A DNA stretch of 64,000 nt, taken from positions 62,001 to 126,000 of the forward strand of contig NZ_MKKE01000001.1 in the NCBI RefSeq assembly GCF_001942305.1. The letters are read 5' to 3'. Shown in pieces: positions 18,671 through 29,715 of the stretch. This stretch comes from Saccharomonospora sp. CUA-673 (GTDB lineage: Bacteria; Actinomycetota; Actinomycetes; Mycobacteriales; Pseudonocardiaceae). How positions within the stretch are numbered: position 1 is the first letter of the stretch; the number at the start of each line of letters is the position of its first letter. Under the pieces are notes generated by a model. That model was given only the letters and a program-made list of their open reading frames with translations. It ran no database searches and had not been told where the DNA came from. Made by a program: the position numbers and the translations under genes.

Positions 18671-19084
18671 TCAGCGCCGGTGCCACCACCGGCGCCGGCG
18701 GGTCGTGTCCTCGATTGGCGGTGCGATCGTGGGCTCGGCCACGGGTTCGGGCTGGGCCTCGGGTGCCGGCCGGGCCGCCTGCGCCGCACTCGCGGGCATC
18801 CCTCCGGAGTCCACGATGCGCCGCAGCTCGGCGACGAACAGATCGATGAACGCGTCGACCTCGTCCGCGTTGTAGGCGCCCTTCCGCCGCGGTGCGGGGC
18901 TGAACTCGACGGCGGCGGCCTCGTGGGGCTGCAGTCCGCACTCACCGGTGCGGATCGCCCGTTCCAGCTCGGCCTCGCACAGGTCGAGGAACGCATCGAC
19001 CTCGTCGACGTCGTACCCCGTCGCACCGAACGGCGGTCTGCTGAACGCTGCGGAGCGCACCTCGGACGGGTCCATCGTCGCCAC
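18671..19084 (-). CDS. DivIVA-domain protein with duplicated motif
   Basis: A 137-residue protein with two copies of the DivIVA-domain signature. The first is PPFGATGYDVDEVDAFLDLCEAEL at about residues 17-40 and the second RKGAYNADEVDAFIDLFVAEL at about 67-87. Each is the short motif that binds curved membrane or partner proteins. A Pro/Ala/Glu-rich linker and a basic C-terminus (TRRRRWWHRR) follow. No long coiled coil is present, so it is not Wag31 itself but a small DivIVA-domain protein. GTG 19084 or ATG 19075 could be the start. Confidence 0.78.
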   Translation of the reverse strand: MATMDPSEVRSAAFSRPPFGATGYDVDEVDAFLDLCEAELERAIRTGECGLQPHEAAAVEFSPAPRRKGAYNADEVDAFIDLFVAELRRIVDSGGMPASAAQAARPAPEAQPEPVAEPTIAPPIEDTTRRRRWWHRR

Positions 19085-19085
19085 C

Positions 19086-19538
19086 TCACTCCCCTACGCG
19101 GCGCACCTGCCCACGCGCCCGCCGGGGCGCGTCGGCCGGCGCCGAGCATAGGCGCGCCGGCAGGCGACCGCCCGGCGAACAGCTGTTGCTGCTGGCGTGA
19201 CGGTCAGGAGCCGTCGGACCTGGCTTGTCGCCCTGCGTCGCCGACGCCGCCTCGGCCTTCGCAGCGGGCGAACCGCCGGAACCGCCGTCGGAGCCACCGC
19301 CGGACTCGCCGTCGCTCGCAGCCTGGCCGTCCTGGTCGAAGCTCTGCGGCAGCCGCTTGAGGTGCTTGGTCATCGACCGGATCAGGACGATGACCGCGAT
19401 CAGGAACACGATCATCAACAGCAGGCCGACCGGGGACGACTTGCCGAAGTCCTCCCCCTGGCCGCCGGTGTCCTGGGCCTGCGCGAGCACGGTCGTCGCC
19501 GCCATCGCCGGCTCCGTGATCACCTCGGACAACGTCAT
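19086..19538 (-). CDS. Small membrane protein downstream of mca (Rv1083-like)
   Basis: A protein of up to 150 residues with one strong transmembrane helix ([20 protein letters not shown], near residue 40), an N-terminal secretion-like segment, and a Ser/Gly/Asp-rich tail. ATG 19538 overlaps the mca stop (ATGA). The position matches Rv1083 in M. tuberculosis, a short membrane protein after mca. The last 50 residues are Arg/Pro-rich and look less protein-like, so the natural end may be nearer 19200; a frameshift there cannot be excluded. Confidence 0.65.
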   Translation of the reverse strand: MTLSEVITEPAMAATTVLAQAQDTGGQGEDFGKSSPVGLLLMIVFLIAVIVLIRSMTKHLKRLPQSFDQDGQAASDGESGGGSDGGSGGSPAAKAEAASATQGDKPGPTAPDRHASSNSCSPGGRLPARLCSAPADAPRRARGQVRRVGE

Positions 19539-20452
19539 GAGCTCACCTTCTCTCGGACGCCGGCGAACAGGTCGTCCTCCGGAACCGTGCTGTCGACGAG
19601 CGATCGTGCCAGCTCGTACTCCTCGGTCGACCACAGCTCACGTTGGATCTCCAAGGGTACGGCGAACCAACGACTGGTCGGGTCGATCTGTGTCGCGTGA
19701 GCGCGCAGGGCGTCGTCACGCTGTTCGAAGTGGTCGGCGCACTCCACCTGCGTGGTCACGCGCTCCATCACGTCGGGCTTGTTCGGGTCCCACTTCTCGA
19801 GCCACTCGCCCCACGGCGACTCCTGGCCCGCGGCGAGGAGCGCCTCGTGGAACGCCGTGATGCGGGCGCGGGAGAACCCGTGGACGTAGTAGACCTTCAG
19901 CACCTGCCACGGATCGCCCGCGTCGACGAACTGCTCGGGGTCGGCGGCCGCCTCGAACGCGGCCATCGACACCTCGTGGGTGCGGATGTGGTCGGGGTGC
20001 GGGTAGCCGCCGTTCTCGTCGTAGGTGATGACGACGTGCGGACGGAACTCGCGCATCACACGCACCAACGCCTCGGTGGACTCCTCGAGGGGGACGCGGG
20101 CGAAGCAGCCCTCGGGCAGCGGCGGGAGCGGGTCGCCCTCGGGCAGACCCGAGTCGACGAAACCGAGCCAGCGGTGCTGCACACCGAGGATCTTGGCGGC
20201 CTTGGCCATCTCCTCCCGGCGGATCTCGTCCATGTGCTCGTGCACCTCGGGACGGTCCATCGCGGGGTTCAGCACGTCGCCGGCCTCGCCTCCGGTGCAG
20301 GTCACGACCATGACCTCGGCGCCCTCGGCGACGTATCGGGCCATGGTGGCCGCGCCCTTGCTCGACTCGTCGTCGGGATGGGCGTGCACGGCCATCAGCC
20401 GCAAGCCCTTGCTCGCGACCTCGCTCGTTTCCGCTCTGTCCGATCCAGTCAT
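19535..20452 (-). CDS. mca: Mycothiol S-conjugate amidase
   Basis: A 305-residue LmbE/MshB-family zinc amidase. Metal ligands lie in [10 protein letters not shown] (His25, Asp28) and in [13 protein letters not shown]. Mca cleaves mycothiol-bound toxins to a mercapturic acid and glucosaminyl-inositol, so the host makes mycothiol. Mca and MshB are homologous; length, the [13 protein letters not shown] segment and the Rv1080c-Rv1084-like neighbourhood favour Mca. The start ATG 20452 gives [20 protein letters not shown]. It is divergent from the DUF4307 gene. Confidence 0.9.
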   Translation of the reverse strand: MTGSDRAETSEVASKGLRLMAVHAHPDDESSKGAATMARYVAEGAEVMVVTCTGGEAGDVLNPAMDRPEVHEHMDEIRREEMAKAAKILGVQHRWLGFVDSGLPEGDPLPPLPEGCFARVPLEESTEALVRVMREFRPHVVITYDENGGYPHPDHIRTHEVSMAAFEAAADPEQFVDAGDPWQVLKVYYVHGFSRARITAFHEALLAAGQESPWGEWLEKWDPNKPDVMERVTTQVECADHFEQRDDALRAHATQIDPTSRWFAVPLEIQRELWSTEEYELARSLVDSTVPEDDLFAGVREKVSS

Positions 20453-20614
20453 GCCCGACCAGACCCCTCTCGCACCAGGTTGTGCCGTCACCGTTTCCTG
20501 CACCGCACCGACCCCGACAGCTCTCGGCCGGGGGTCGCCCCCGATACTCGTAACACCGGGGATGGGGTCCATCTTCCTGGTACCCACGACAGTCCCGACC
20601 GGGAGGCCTCCGTT

Positions 20615-21055
20615 TTGTCCGACGAGCCCACGTCCGGCGCCGACCGGATCGCCGATCGTTACGGGCGCACCGCGCGCAAGCCCTGGACCAAGCTGAAACG
20701 CTGGCAGGCGGTCGTTTTCACCGCGGTCGCACTGGGCGTGAGCGGCTTCGGCGCCTACGTCGGGTATCAGAATCTGGCCGGCGCGCCGGTCGAGGCACAG
20801 CGCATCGCCTACGAGGAGCGCGAGAACAACGCGGTGGAAATCACCATCGACGTCTCCCGCAACGACGCCGACCGCGAAGTGGTGTGCATCGTACGCGCAC
20901 GCAACATCTCCGGCCAGGAGAGCGGACGAAAAGAGATCCTCGTCCCACCCGGGCAGAGCAGGGTCTCGACGGTGATCGAGAGCATCGGCCAACCCGTCAC
21001 GGCGGACGTCTACGGCTGCGGCTACGATATTCCGGAGTACATGTCAAGGGCCTAG
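20615..21055 (+). CDS. DUF4307 membrane protein (Rv1081c-like)
   Basis: A 146-residue protein with a cytosolic N-terminus ([22 protein letters not shown]), one transmembrane helix at about 30-52 ([22 protein letters not shown]) and an extracytoplasmic domain with two Cys residues (VVCIVRAR and [15 protein letters not shown]) that may pair. The TTG start at 20615 is supported by GGGAGG eight bases upstream and by the domain boundary. Function is unknown; it is conserved between mca and greA in mycobacteria and their relatives. Confidence 0.8.
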   Translation: MSDEPTSGADRIADRYGRTARKPWTKLKRWQAVVFTAVALGVSGFGAYVGYQNLAGAPVEAQRIAYEERENNAVEITIDVSRNDADREVVCIVRARNISGQESGRKEILVPPGQSRVSTVIESIGQPVTADVYGCGYDIPEYMSRA

Positions 21056-21146
21056 CGGCCAACGGGGTGAACGAGGCGCCGAATGTTCGGGCGCGATTGC
21101 GCTCGGCAGCATCCGCGCGCCGTTTCGTGGTAGTCTGCACCATCGG

Positions 21147-21202
21147 CACGGTCCTGGATGGGCCGTGTCTTTCCTTTATTTCGAACCACGCCCAATGCGT
21201 GG
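21147..21202 (+). terminator. Two hairpins in the greA upstream region
   Basis: CACGGTCC (21147-21154) pairs with GGGCCGTG (21160-21167) around a 5-base loop and is followed by TCTTTCCTTTATTTC, the form of an intrinsic terminator. A second perfect stem, CCACGC/GCGTGG (21186-21202), follows. The first may end the DUF4307 transcript or act as an attenuator in front of greA. Confidence 0.6.
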
Positions 21203-21242
21203 CGGCCGGTCTGTATACCCAGATTCGGCAGGCAAGGAGGAG

Positions 21243-21743
21243 ATGGTGACCGTGAGCGACACCAAGGTGACCTGGCTGACCCAGGATGCCTACGACAGGC
21301 TCAAGAGCGAGCTCGATGAGTTGATCGAGAATCGTCCGGTCATCGCCGCGAGGATCAACGACAGCCGCGAGGAAGGCGACCTCAAGGAGAACGGGGGCTA
21401 CCACGCCGCCCGTGAGGAACAGGGCCAGCAGGAAGCTCGCATCCGTCACCTGCAGGAGCTCCTGCGCAGCGCGAAGGTCGGCGAGGCACCGACCAACAGC
21501 GGCGTCGCCGAGCCCGGCATGGTGCTGACCATCCAGTACGACGGCGATGACGACTCCGAGACGTTCCTGCTCGCGACGCGCGAGGAAGGCGGCGGAGGCG
21601 ACCTCGAGGTCTACTCGCCGGATTCGCCGCTCGGGGCGGCCCTGCTCGGCGCCAAGGAGGGCGAGACGCGGGAGTACCCGCTGCCCAACGGCAAGACCGA
21701 GAAGGTCAAGCTCCTCAAGGCGGTGCCCTACAGCGCAAGCTGA
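21243..21743 (+). CDS. greA: Transcription elongation factor GreA
   Basis: A protein of about 165 residues with the N-terminal coiled coil that enters the RNA polymerase secondary channel. [22 protein letters not shown] carries the acidic tip, and a C-terminal FKBP-like domain ends [23 protein letters not shown]. It rescues backtracked polymerase by promoting transcript cleavage. AAGGAGG lies directly before ATG 21243; GTG 21246 has a better spacing from it and may be the true start. Position next to DUF4307 and mca matches Rv1080c-Rv1082. Confidence 0.93.
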   Translation: MVTVSDTKVTWLTQDAYDRLKSELDELIENRPVIAARINDSREEGDLKENGGYHAAREEQGQQEARIRHLQELLRSAKVGEAPTNSGVAEPGMVLTIQYDGDDDSETFLLATREEGGGGDLEVYSPDSPLGAALLGAKEGETREYPLPNGKTEKVKLLKAVPYSAS

Positions 21744-21881
21744 CGACTCACGGCGCCCGTGACCACCGACGGCGCGCCCCGGCCACTGCCGGGCGCGCCG
21801 TTCGGCGTTTCGGACGCATGCGCTTCGGGGCCCGTGTCGGATGGCGCGCCGATTGTCGGTGGGTTCTGCACACTTGAACGC

Positions 21882-22700
21882 GTGACCACCGAACCTGCCC
21901 TCGACCTGCCCGTGTGCCTGGCCTGCGGGACGCAGTACGCGGCGCCGCGTGCCGACTGCCCGATCTGCGAGGACGAACGGCAGTACGTGCCCCGGTCCGG
22001 CCAGCAGTGGACGAGTCTGCGTGAGCTGCGGGCAGGCGACTACACGGTCGCCGTCGAGCAGGAGGGGCCCGGCGTGTACGGCGTGGGCACCCGCGAGCGG
22101 TTCGCCATCGGGCAACGGGCGCTGCTCGTGCGCGCCGCGTCCGGGAACGTGCTGTGGGACTGCGTCACCTACCTCGACGACCGGCTCGTCGAACACCTCG
22201 TCGACCTGGGCGGGATCACGGCGATCGCGATCAGCCATCCGCACTACTACACGACGATGGTCGACTGGGCCGACACCTTCGGCGTGCCGCTCTACCTGCA
22301 CGAACGTGATCGGCAGTGGGTGGGCAGGCCGAGCGAGCGCATCCGGTTCTGGAGCGGCGACACGTTCGCGCTCGCCGAGGACCTGACGCTGGTGAACCCG
22401 GGCGTGCACTTCGCGGGCGGCACGGTGCTGCACTGGCGCGACGGTGCCGGAGGCAAGGGCGCGCTGTGCACGGGCGACATCGTGCAGGTGGTGCCGAACC
22501 GCGAGCTGGTGGCGTTCATGTACAGCTATCCGAACTTCCTGCCCGAGCGGCCGAGCGTGGTGCGCCGGGCGGCGGACATGCTGGCGGGGCTGGCGTTCGA
22601 CGACCTGTACGGCGCCTGGTGGAACGCCACGATCATCGGCGGCGCCGAGCGGGTCGTGCAGCACGCGGCGAAGCGGTACCTGGAGCTGACGGTCGGCTGA
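21882..22700 (+). CDS. MBL-fold hydrolase-like protein with N-terminal zinc ribbon
   Basis: A 272-residue protein. A short ribbon with CLACGTQY and CPICEDER (four cysteines within about 25 residues) precedes a metallo-beta-lactamase-like fold: LLVRAASGNVLWDCVTYLDD, ISHPHYYTTMVDWAD, then PGVHFAGGTVLHW and LCTGDIVQVVP. The usual HxHxDH is replaced by HPHYYT, so metal binding is altered or lost. The GTG at 21882 is the best start; an upstream GTG at 21759 adds unsupported sequence. Function unknown. Confidence 0.78.
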   Translation: MTTEPALDLPVCLACGTQYAAPRADCPICEDERQYVPRSGQQWTSLRELRAGDYTVAVEQEGPGVYGVGTRERFAIGQRALLVRAASGNVLWDCVTYLDDRLVEHLVDLGGITAIAISHPHYYTTMVDWADTFGVPLYLHERDRQWVGRPSERIRFWSGDTFALAEDLTLVNPGVHFAGGTVLHWRDGAGGKGALCTGDIVQVVPNRELVAFMYSYPNFLPERPSVVRRAADMLAGLAFDDLYGAWWNATIIGGAERVVQHAAKRYLELTVG

Positions 22701-22704
22701 CGGC

Positions 22705-24484
<1,780 letters not shown>

Positions 24485-24496
24485 CCGCGACGGCGG

Positions 24497-25480
24497 TCAG
24501 GCTGCGGCCCGCAATGTCGCCACGACGCCCTCGACGTCCTCGTGGAGCATCCGCACCTGATGACCACCGGACTCCTCGTACGAGTCGTGGCCGATCCCCG
24601 CTGCGTCCAGCGCAGCCTTGAACTCGCGCTGCCCGGCCAGCACCTGTGTCTCGTTCAAGTGGTCGCCGGGGTTGATGTGGATGGGGTCGGGGCTCGTGCC
24701 TGCGGTCAGGAAGATCCGCTTACCGCGGTAACGCTCGATGTTCTCCATCGGGTTGTCCGCACTCACGCGCGCCTCGTCCCACGGCACGCCGTACACCGTG
24801 CCACCGCCCAACTCGACCGCGGCCGACGAGGCATTCGCCCAGCGGCCCACCGCCCCGAAATCCCGTCGCACGCTCGCGGGGCCGGAGTAGGAACTCACCG
24901 AGGCGAAGTGACCGTAGTACTTGGCGGCATATTTGAGAGCGCCGAAGCCGCCCATCGAGAAACCGCCGACCGCACGGCCGTCCATGGTGTTGTACGCCCG
25001 GAAGTTGGCCTCCACCCACGGAATCAGCTGATTGATGTGGAAGTTCTCCCAATTGCGCGGTCCGACATTCGAGGTGACGGGGTTCGAGTACCAACCGGCC
25101 ATTCCGCCGTCGGGCATGACGACGATCAGCGACTTGCCCGCGGTCGCCTCCCGAATGCCCTCCGCGTCGAAGGAGCTGAAGTCGCCCAGGCCGCCGTGCA
25201 ACAGGTACAGTACCGGGTAGGTACGGCCGCTCGTGTGATAGTCGTCCGGCAACAGCACATTGGCCGCCGGATCCCAGCCGATCTCGGCGGTCGCGAACCG
25301 GTAGAACCACATACGCGGGTCGCCTTCGTCCCGCCGGACGACGTTCAACCCCGCCGCCGAGACCTTGGCGCTCGCCGATGCGGTGCTCGCCACCGCGGCC
25401 GCACCGCCCAGGCCCACGGCGGCTGCCAGGCCGCCGGCCCCCTTGAGAAGACTGCGCCGGTCCACTCCCCTGTCGAACAC
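24497..25480 (-). CDS. Tat-exported esterase (antigen 85/esterase D-like)
   Basis: A 327-residue secreted alpha/beta hydrolase. The N-terminus carries a twin-arginine signal, DRRSLLKGAGGLAAAVGLGG, followed by an Ala-rich region. The mature part has YPVLYLLHGGLGD, the nucleophile elbow GGFSMGGFGALKYA, and a C-terminal ESGGHQVRMLHEDV with the probable catalytic His. This is the esterase family that includes mycolyltransferases. GTG 25480 is supported by GGAGGATC upstream. It is convergent with hpd, 12 bases away. Whether it acts on mycolates or on other esters is unknown. Confidence 0.84.
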   Translation of the reverse strand: MFDRGVDRRSLLKGAGGLAAAVGLGGAAAVASTASASAKVSAAGLNVVRRDEGDPRMWFYRFATAEIGWDPAANVLLPDDYHTSGRTYPVLYLLHGGLGDFSSFDAEGIREATAGKSLIVVMPDGGMAGWYSNPVTSNVGPRNWENFHINQLIPWVEANFRAYNTMDGRAVGGFSMGGFGALKYAAKYYGHFASVSSYSGPASVRRDFGAVGRWANASSAAVELGGGTVYGVPWDEARVSADNPMENIERYRGKRIFLTAGTSPDPIHINPGDHLNETQVLAGQREFKAALDAAGIGHDSYEESGGHQVRMLHEDVEGVVATLRAAA

Positions 25481-25651
25481 GAACGATCCTCCTACGACGC
25501 CGGAACAGGATGTCGGCAATTTTCCAGATGTGAACCAATGGCGCCATCACCCAACCTACTTTCGTAGGCACCCGTCCTTCGCCACCCACGGGACCAGCCG
25601 CTCCGGAGCAGTCGTGGAACAAGAACCCCGCCGCGGGGCGTTGCACGGGAG

Positions 25652-26686
25652 GTGAAGAAGATCGGGTTTCTGTCCTTCGGCCACTGGTCCGACGCGCCGC
25701 ATTCGCAGACGCGCTCGGCGTCGGATGCGTTGCTGCAGGCGATCGAGCTCGCGGTCGCGGCGGAGGAGCTGGGGGCCGACGGCGCCTACTTCCGCGTCCA
25801 CCACTTCGCGCGGCAGCATTCGTCGCCGTTTCCGCTGTTGGCCGCGATCGGCGCGCGCACGAGCCGCATCGAGATCGGTACCGGCGTGATCGACATGCGC
25901 TACGAGAACCCGCTCTACACCGCCGAGGACGCCGGCGCCGCCGACCTCATCGCGGGCGGACGGCTGCAGCTCGGGATCAGCCGCGGCTCGCCCGAGCAGG
26001 TCGTCGACGGCTGGCGCTACTTCGGCTTCGAACCCCGCGAGGGCACGAGCGACGCGGACATGGGTCGCGAACACGCCGAGACGCTGCTCGCGACCCTCGA
26101 GGGCAAGGGCTTCGCGCGGCCGCACCCGCGCCCCATGTTCCCCAACCCGCCCGGCCTGCTGCGCGTCGAGCCACATTCGGATGGTCTGCGCGAGCGCATC
26201 TGGTGGGGATCGGGCTCCAACGCGACGGCGGAGTGGGCGGCGCGACTCGGCATGAACCTGCAGAGCTCGACGCTCAAGGACGACGAGAGCGGTGAGCCGC
26301 TGCACGTCCAGCAACGCAAGCAGATCGAGATCTACCGTGAGGCGTGGCGCGCCGCAGGGCACGAACGCACACCGCGGGTCTCGGTCAGCCGCAGCATCTT
26401 CCCCATCGTCAGCGACCTCGACGACATGTACTTCGGCGACGCGGGCGACTCGGAGGACAAGGTCGGCTACATCGACGCGAACACCCGCGCCGTGTTCGGA
26501 CGCTCGTACGCGGGCGAGCCCGACGTGCTGGCCAAGCGGCTGGCCGAGGACGAGGCGATCGCCGCCGCCGACACGCTCCTGCTCACCGTGCCCAACCAGT
26601 TGGGTGTCGCTTACTGCACATCCGTTCTCGAGAACATCATGCGGTACGTCGCGCCGCCATTGGGGTGGAAGCCGGATCAGCCGTAG
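25652..26686 (+). CDS. LLM class flavin-dependent oxidoreductase
   Basis: A 344-residue luciferase-like monooxygenase. KKIGFLSFGHWSDAP, the loop EELGADGAYFRVHHFARQHSSPFPLLAAIGARTSRIEIGTGVIDMR and GRLQLGISRGSPEQV are the standard barrel segments. GTG 25652 is preceded by GGGAGG. It stands alone on its strand, 326 bases before the second LLM gene. The substrate and the use of FMN or F420 cannot be decided by eye. Confidence 0.85.
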   Translation: MKKIGFLSFGHWSDAPHSQTRSASDALLQAIELAVAAEELGADGAYFRVHHFARQHSSPFPLLAAIGARTSRIEIGTGVIDMRYENPLYTAEDAGAADLIAGGRLQLGISRGSPEQVVDGWRYFGFEPREGTSDADMGREHAETLLATLEGKGFARPHPRPMFPNPPGLLRVEPHSDGLRERIWWGSGSNATAEWAARLGMNLQSSTLKDDESGEPLHVQQRKQIEIYREAWRAAGHERTPRVSVSRSIFPIVSDLDDMYFGDAGDSEDKVGYIDANTRAVFGRSYAGEPDVLAKRLAEDEAIAAADTLLLTVPNQLGVAYCTSVLENIMRYVAPPLGWKPDQP

Positions 26687-27012
26687 GCTGCGGCCGCCGT
26701 GCATGCCCACGCCTCTGGCGCCTGCCGTGCGAGCACAGGCCACTGTTTGGTGAATGTGGTGGCGAGTCAGGCAAGCGCATGGGGGAATCTGGGCGGGGTC
26801 AAGAATGGGAACAGGTGAGCGCACTGTCCCTGGACGGGCGGCTTCGTCTTGATGAAAGCGATGACGACGAGGATTACGAACCCGGAATGCGCCGTGCCGC
26901 CACCGAACACGGCGAGAAGAATGGGAATCGCAAACGACGCCCAGGCGGAGTTCGCCGGACATCCGGTAGTGTAAAGACTCACCGGCCACCGCCCCGACTC
27001 TGGAGCGTGACC
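26687..27012. other. Intergenic stretch of lower GC before an apparently acquired gene pair
   Basis: No intact gene is supported. On the minus strand one frame reads a hydrophobic stretch (FAIPILLAVFGGG, then SGFVILVVIAFIKTKPP) at about 26800-26950, which may be the remnant of a membrane protein. Base composition is lower in GC than on either side, and the stretch marks the left edge of the LLM-GH13 pair. Confidence 0.4.
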
Positions 27013-27972
27013 ATGACGGTTTTCGGCTTCCACGCCTCGCACGAGCAGATCGCGCCGTCTCAGCTGCTCTCCGATGTCCAGCATGCCGAGGCCGCCGGCT
27101 TCGATGCGGCCATGTGCTCAGACCATTTCATGCCCTGGTCCGAGCGCCAGGGCCACTCCGGATTCGCCTTCTCCTGGCTGGGCGCCGCCCTGGCGTCCAC
27201 CAGCTTCAGCATCGGCTCGGTCTGCACCCCCGGGCAGCGCTACCACCCGGCCGTCGTCGCCCAGGCCACCGCCACCCTGGGCGAAATGTTCCCGGGCCGC
27301 TATTGGAGCGCGCTGGGCGCAGGTCAGGCAATGAACGAGCACGTCACCGGTGACGCCTGGCTGAACCAAGACCTCCGACGACGACGGCTGCGCGAGTCCG
27401 CCCAGCTGATCCGGGACCTGCACGCCGGTGAATGGGTCGGCCATCACCAGGGAATGGTCACCGCCACCGACGCCTACCTCTACGACCGGCCCGCTGACCC
27501 CGTCCCGCTCTACGCGGCCTGCATCACCCCGGAGTCGGCCGCCCTGGCCGCCGAATGGGCAGACGGATTCATCACGCTGAACCAGCCCGGAGCCGCCCAG
27601 GAGCAGGTGCTTCAGGCCTACCGGGAAGCCGGTGGCACCGGGCCCGCCATGCTGCAGGTCCATCTCAGCTGGGCAGAAACACAGGCCAAGGCTGAAGAGA
27701 TCGCCTACGACCAGTGGCGCACCAACGTCTTCGGACCCCCGTTGGACCAGGACCTGCCCACCGCGGAGCACTTCGACTCTGCGGCCGCCGAGGTTTCGAT
27801 GGACAGTGTGCGCGAGGCGGTGTGGACGTCGTCGTCGGCTGGGCAGCACGTGGAGTGGTTGGCACAGGCCGGGCAGGCCGGCTTCAAGCGGGTTTACCTG
27901 CACCACGTGGGGCAGACCCAGGCGCCATTCATCGACACTTTCGGCGATCAGGTGCTGCCCCAGCTGCGCTGA
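27013..27972 (+). CDS. LLM class oxidoreductase of the TIGR03885 type
   Basis: A 319-residue luciferase-like flavoprotein. MTVFGFHASHEQIAPSQLL, GFDAAMCSDHFMPWSERQGHSGFAFSWLGAAL, the loop SVCTPGQRYHPAVVAQATATLGEMFPGRYW and a C-terminal VYLHHVGQTQ fit the TIGR03885 group, which is non-F420 and thought to bind FMN. That group commonly sits beside a GH13 alpha-amylase-like gene, as here (17 bases downstream). Codon use is visibly less GC-rich at third positions than in flanking genes, suggesting transfer. Confidence 0.82.
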   Translation: MTVFGFHASHEQIAPSQLLSDVQHAEAAGFDAAMCSDHFMPWSERQGHSGFAFSWLGAALASTSFSIGSVCTPGQRYHPAVVAQATATLGEMFPGRYWSALGAGQAMNEHVTGDAWLNQDLRRRRLRESAQLIRDLHAGEWVGHHQGMVTATDAYLYDRPADPVPLYAACITPESAALAAEWADGFITLNQPGAAQEQVLQAYREAGGTGPAMLQVHLSWAETQAKAEEIAYDQWRTNVFGPPLDQDLPTAEHFDSAAAEVSMDSVREAVWTSSSAGQHVEWLAQAGQAGFKRVYLHHVGQTQAPFIDTFGDQVLPQLR

Positions 27973-27989
27973 GCGAAAGGCAGGGATCA

Positions 27990-29680
27990 ATGCGGATCAC
28001 AGAGACCGCCGACCTTTGGTACAAAACGCGATCGTCTACTGCGTGGACGTGGAAACATATCTGGACTCCGACGGCGACGGCACCGGCGACCTGCACGGTG
28101 TCACCCAGCGCATCGACTATCTGGCCGAAATAGGGGTCAACTGCCTGTGGCTGATGCCCTTCTACCCCTCGCCGCGCGAAGACAACGGCTATGACATCTC
28201 TGACCTCTACGGGGTCGATGCCCGCTACGGGGACCACGGCGATTTTGTGGAGCTGGTGCGGATAGCCCATGACCGCGGCATCCGGGTGATCGTGGACCTG
28301 ATCATCAACCACACCTCCGACAAGCACCCCTGGTTCCGCAAAGCCCGGGCTTCCAAGGACAACCGGTACCGGGACTTCTACGTCTGGCGCGCCGACACCC
28401 CGCCGGACACGTCGGACCAAACCATGTTTCCCGATGTGGAGGACGGCATCTGGACCCACGACGAGAAGACCGGGGAGTGGTACCTGCACCACTTCCTCTC
28501 CAGTCAGCCCGACCTGAACACCGCCAACCCGGCGGTGCGCGACCAGATCGCCAAGACCATGGGCTTCTGGCTGCAGCTGGGCGTGGACGGCTTCCGGGTG
28601 GACGCTGTGCCCTTCGCGCTGAACCAGAACACCCTGCAGGGCATTGATGAGCACGACTTCGACGAGCCGCACAGCTATCTGCGGTCCCTGCGCGGCTTCC
28701 TGGAACGCCGCTCCAGCGGCAACGGTGCCGCCATCCTGCTGGGCGAGGTGAATCTTCCTCATGAGGAGCAGGCCACGTTCTTCGGCGGCGAGCAGGGCGA
28801 TCAGCTGACCATGCAGTTCGACTTCTTCACCAACCAGCGGATCTTCCTCTCCCTGGCCAGGAACTCGGCCGAGCCGTTGGCCGAGGCGCTGCGCAACCGT
28901 CCCAAGGACGTGGGAATGGAGGCCCAGTACGCCAACTTCCTTCGCAACCACGACGAGCTGGCCTTGGACCTACTCGAGGAGGATGAGCGCGCCGAGATCC
29001 TGGAAGCCTTCGCCCCGGAGGAGGAGATGCGCTTTGCCGGTGAAGGGATCCGCCGTCGGCTGCCCCCCATGCTCGACGGCGACCCGCGGAAGCTGCGAAT
29101 GATCTACTCGCTGCTCTTCGCCCTGCCCGGCACCCCGGTGCTGTTCTACGGTCAGGAGATCGGCATGGGGGAGAACCTCGAGGTCCCCGGCCGCGAAGCG
29201 GTGCGCACCCCCATGCAGTGGTCGGACGAGAAGAATGCCGGGTTCTCCACCTGCAAACCCTCCCAGCTGCCGCGCCAAATCCCGGACGGGCCCTACGCTC
29301 CCGACCACGTCAATGCCGCTGCTGCCCGGCGTGACCACGAGTCGCTGCTGCATCACATCACTCGCCTGGCCAAACGCTACCGGGAGTCCCCGGAGCTGGG
29401 CTGGGGCGACTACGAGATCATCGACCAGCCCCACGAATCCGTCCTGGTCCACCGCACCGCCTGGGAGGACCGTTCGGTGGTGCTGATGCACAACCTGGGT
29501 CCTGAGCCGGTGATCGTGCCGCTTGCCCTGGAAAGCGAGGAACCGGGCACGTACTTGGTGGACCTGCTGTCTGAGCATTCTTGCCAGCTGGATGGGGAGC
29601 GCGGCGCCGAGATCCCGCTGGATGGCTACGGGTATCGCTGGCTGCGTATCAAGAGCGAGAACGACCCTCACTTGGTGTGA
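27990..29680 (+). pseudogene. GH13 alpha-amylase/trehalose synthase-like enzyme, single-base frameshift
   Basis: The start ATG 27990 gives MRITETADLWYK, after which the frame changes; adding one A to the AAAA run at 28023-28026 continues as NAIVYCVDVETYLDSDGDG and yields about 563 residues. The GH13 barrel is complete: FYPSPREDNGYDISDL, the nucleophile Asp in GVDGFRVDAVPF, the acid Glu in ILLGEVNLP and the NHDEL transition-state Asp, plus a C-terminal beta domain. It belongs to the trehalose synthase-like branch, but the exact reaction is uncertain. The missing base in a homopolymer is a typical sequencing error. Confidence 0.84.
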
Positions 29681-29715
29681 CGAGCGCTGCCCGGCACTGA
29701 GCACCGGGGGAAGCG

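Noticed and set aside
14437-18849. A 1,470-codon open frame on the plus strand
   Set aside because: Antisense to the acyl-CoA oxidase-like and DUF255 genes, both of which have full domain content.
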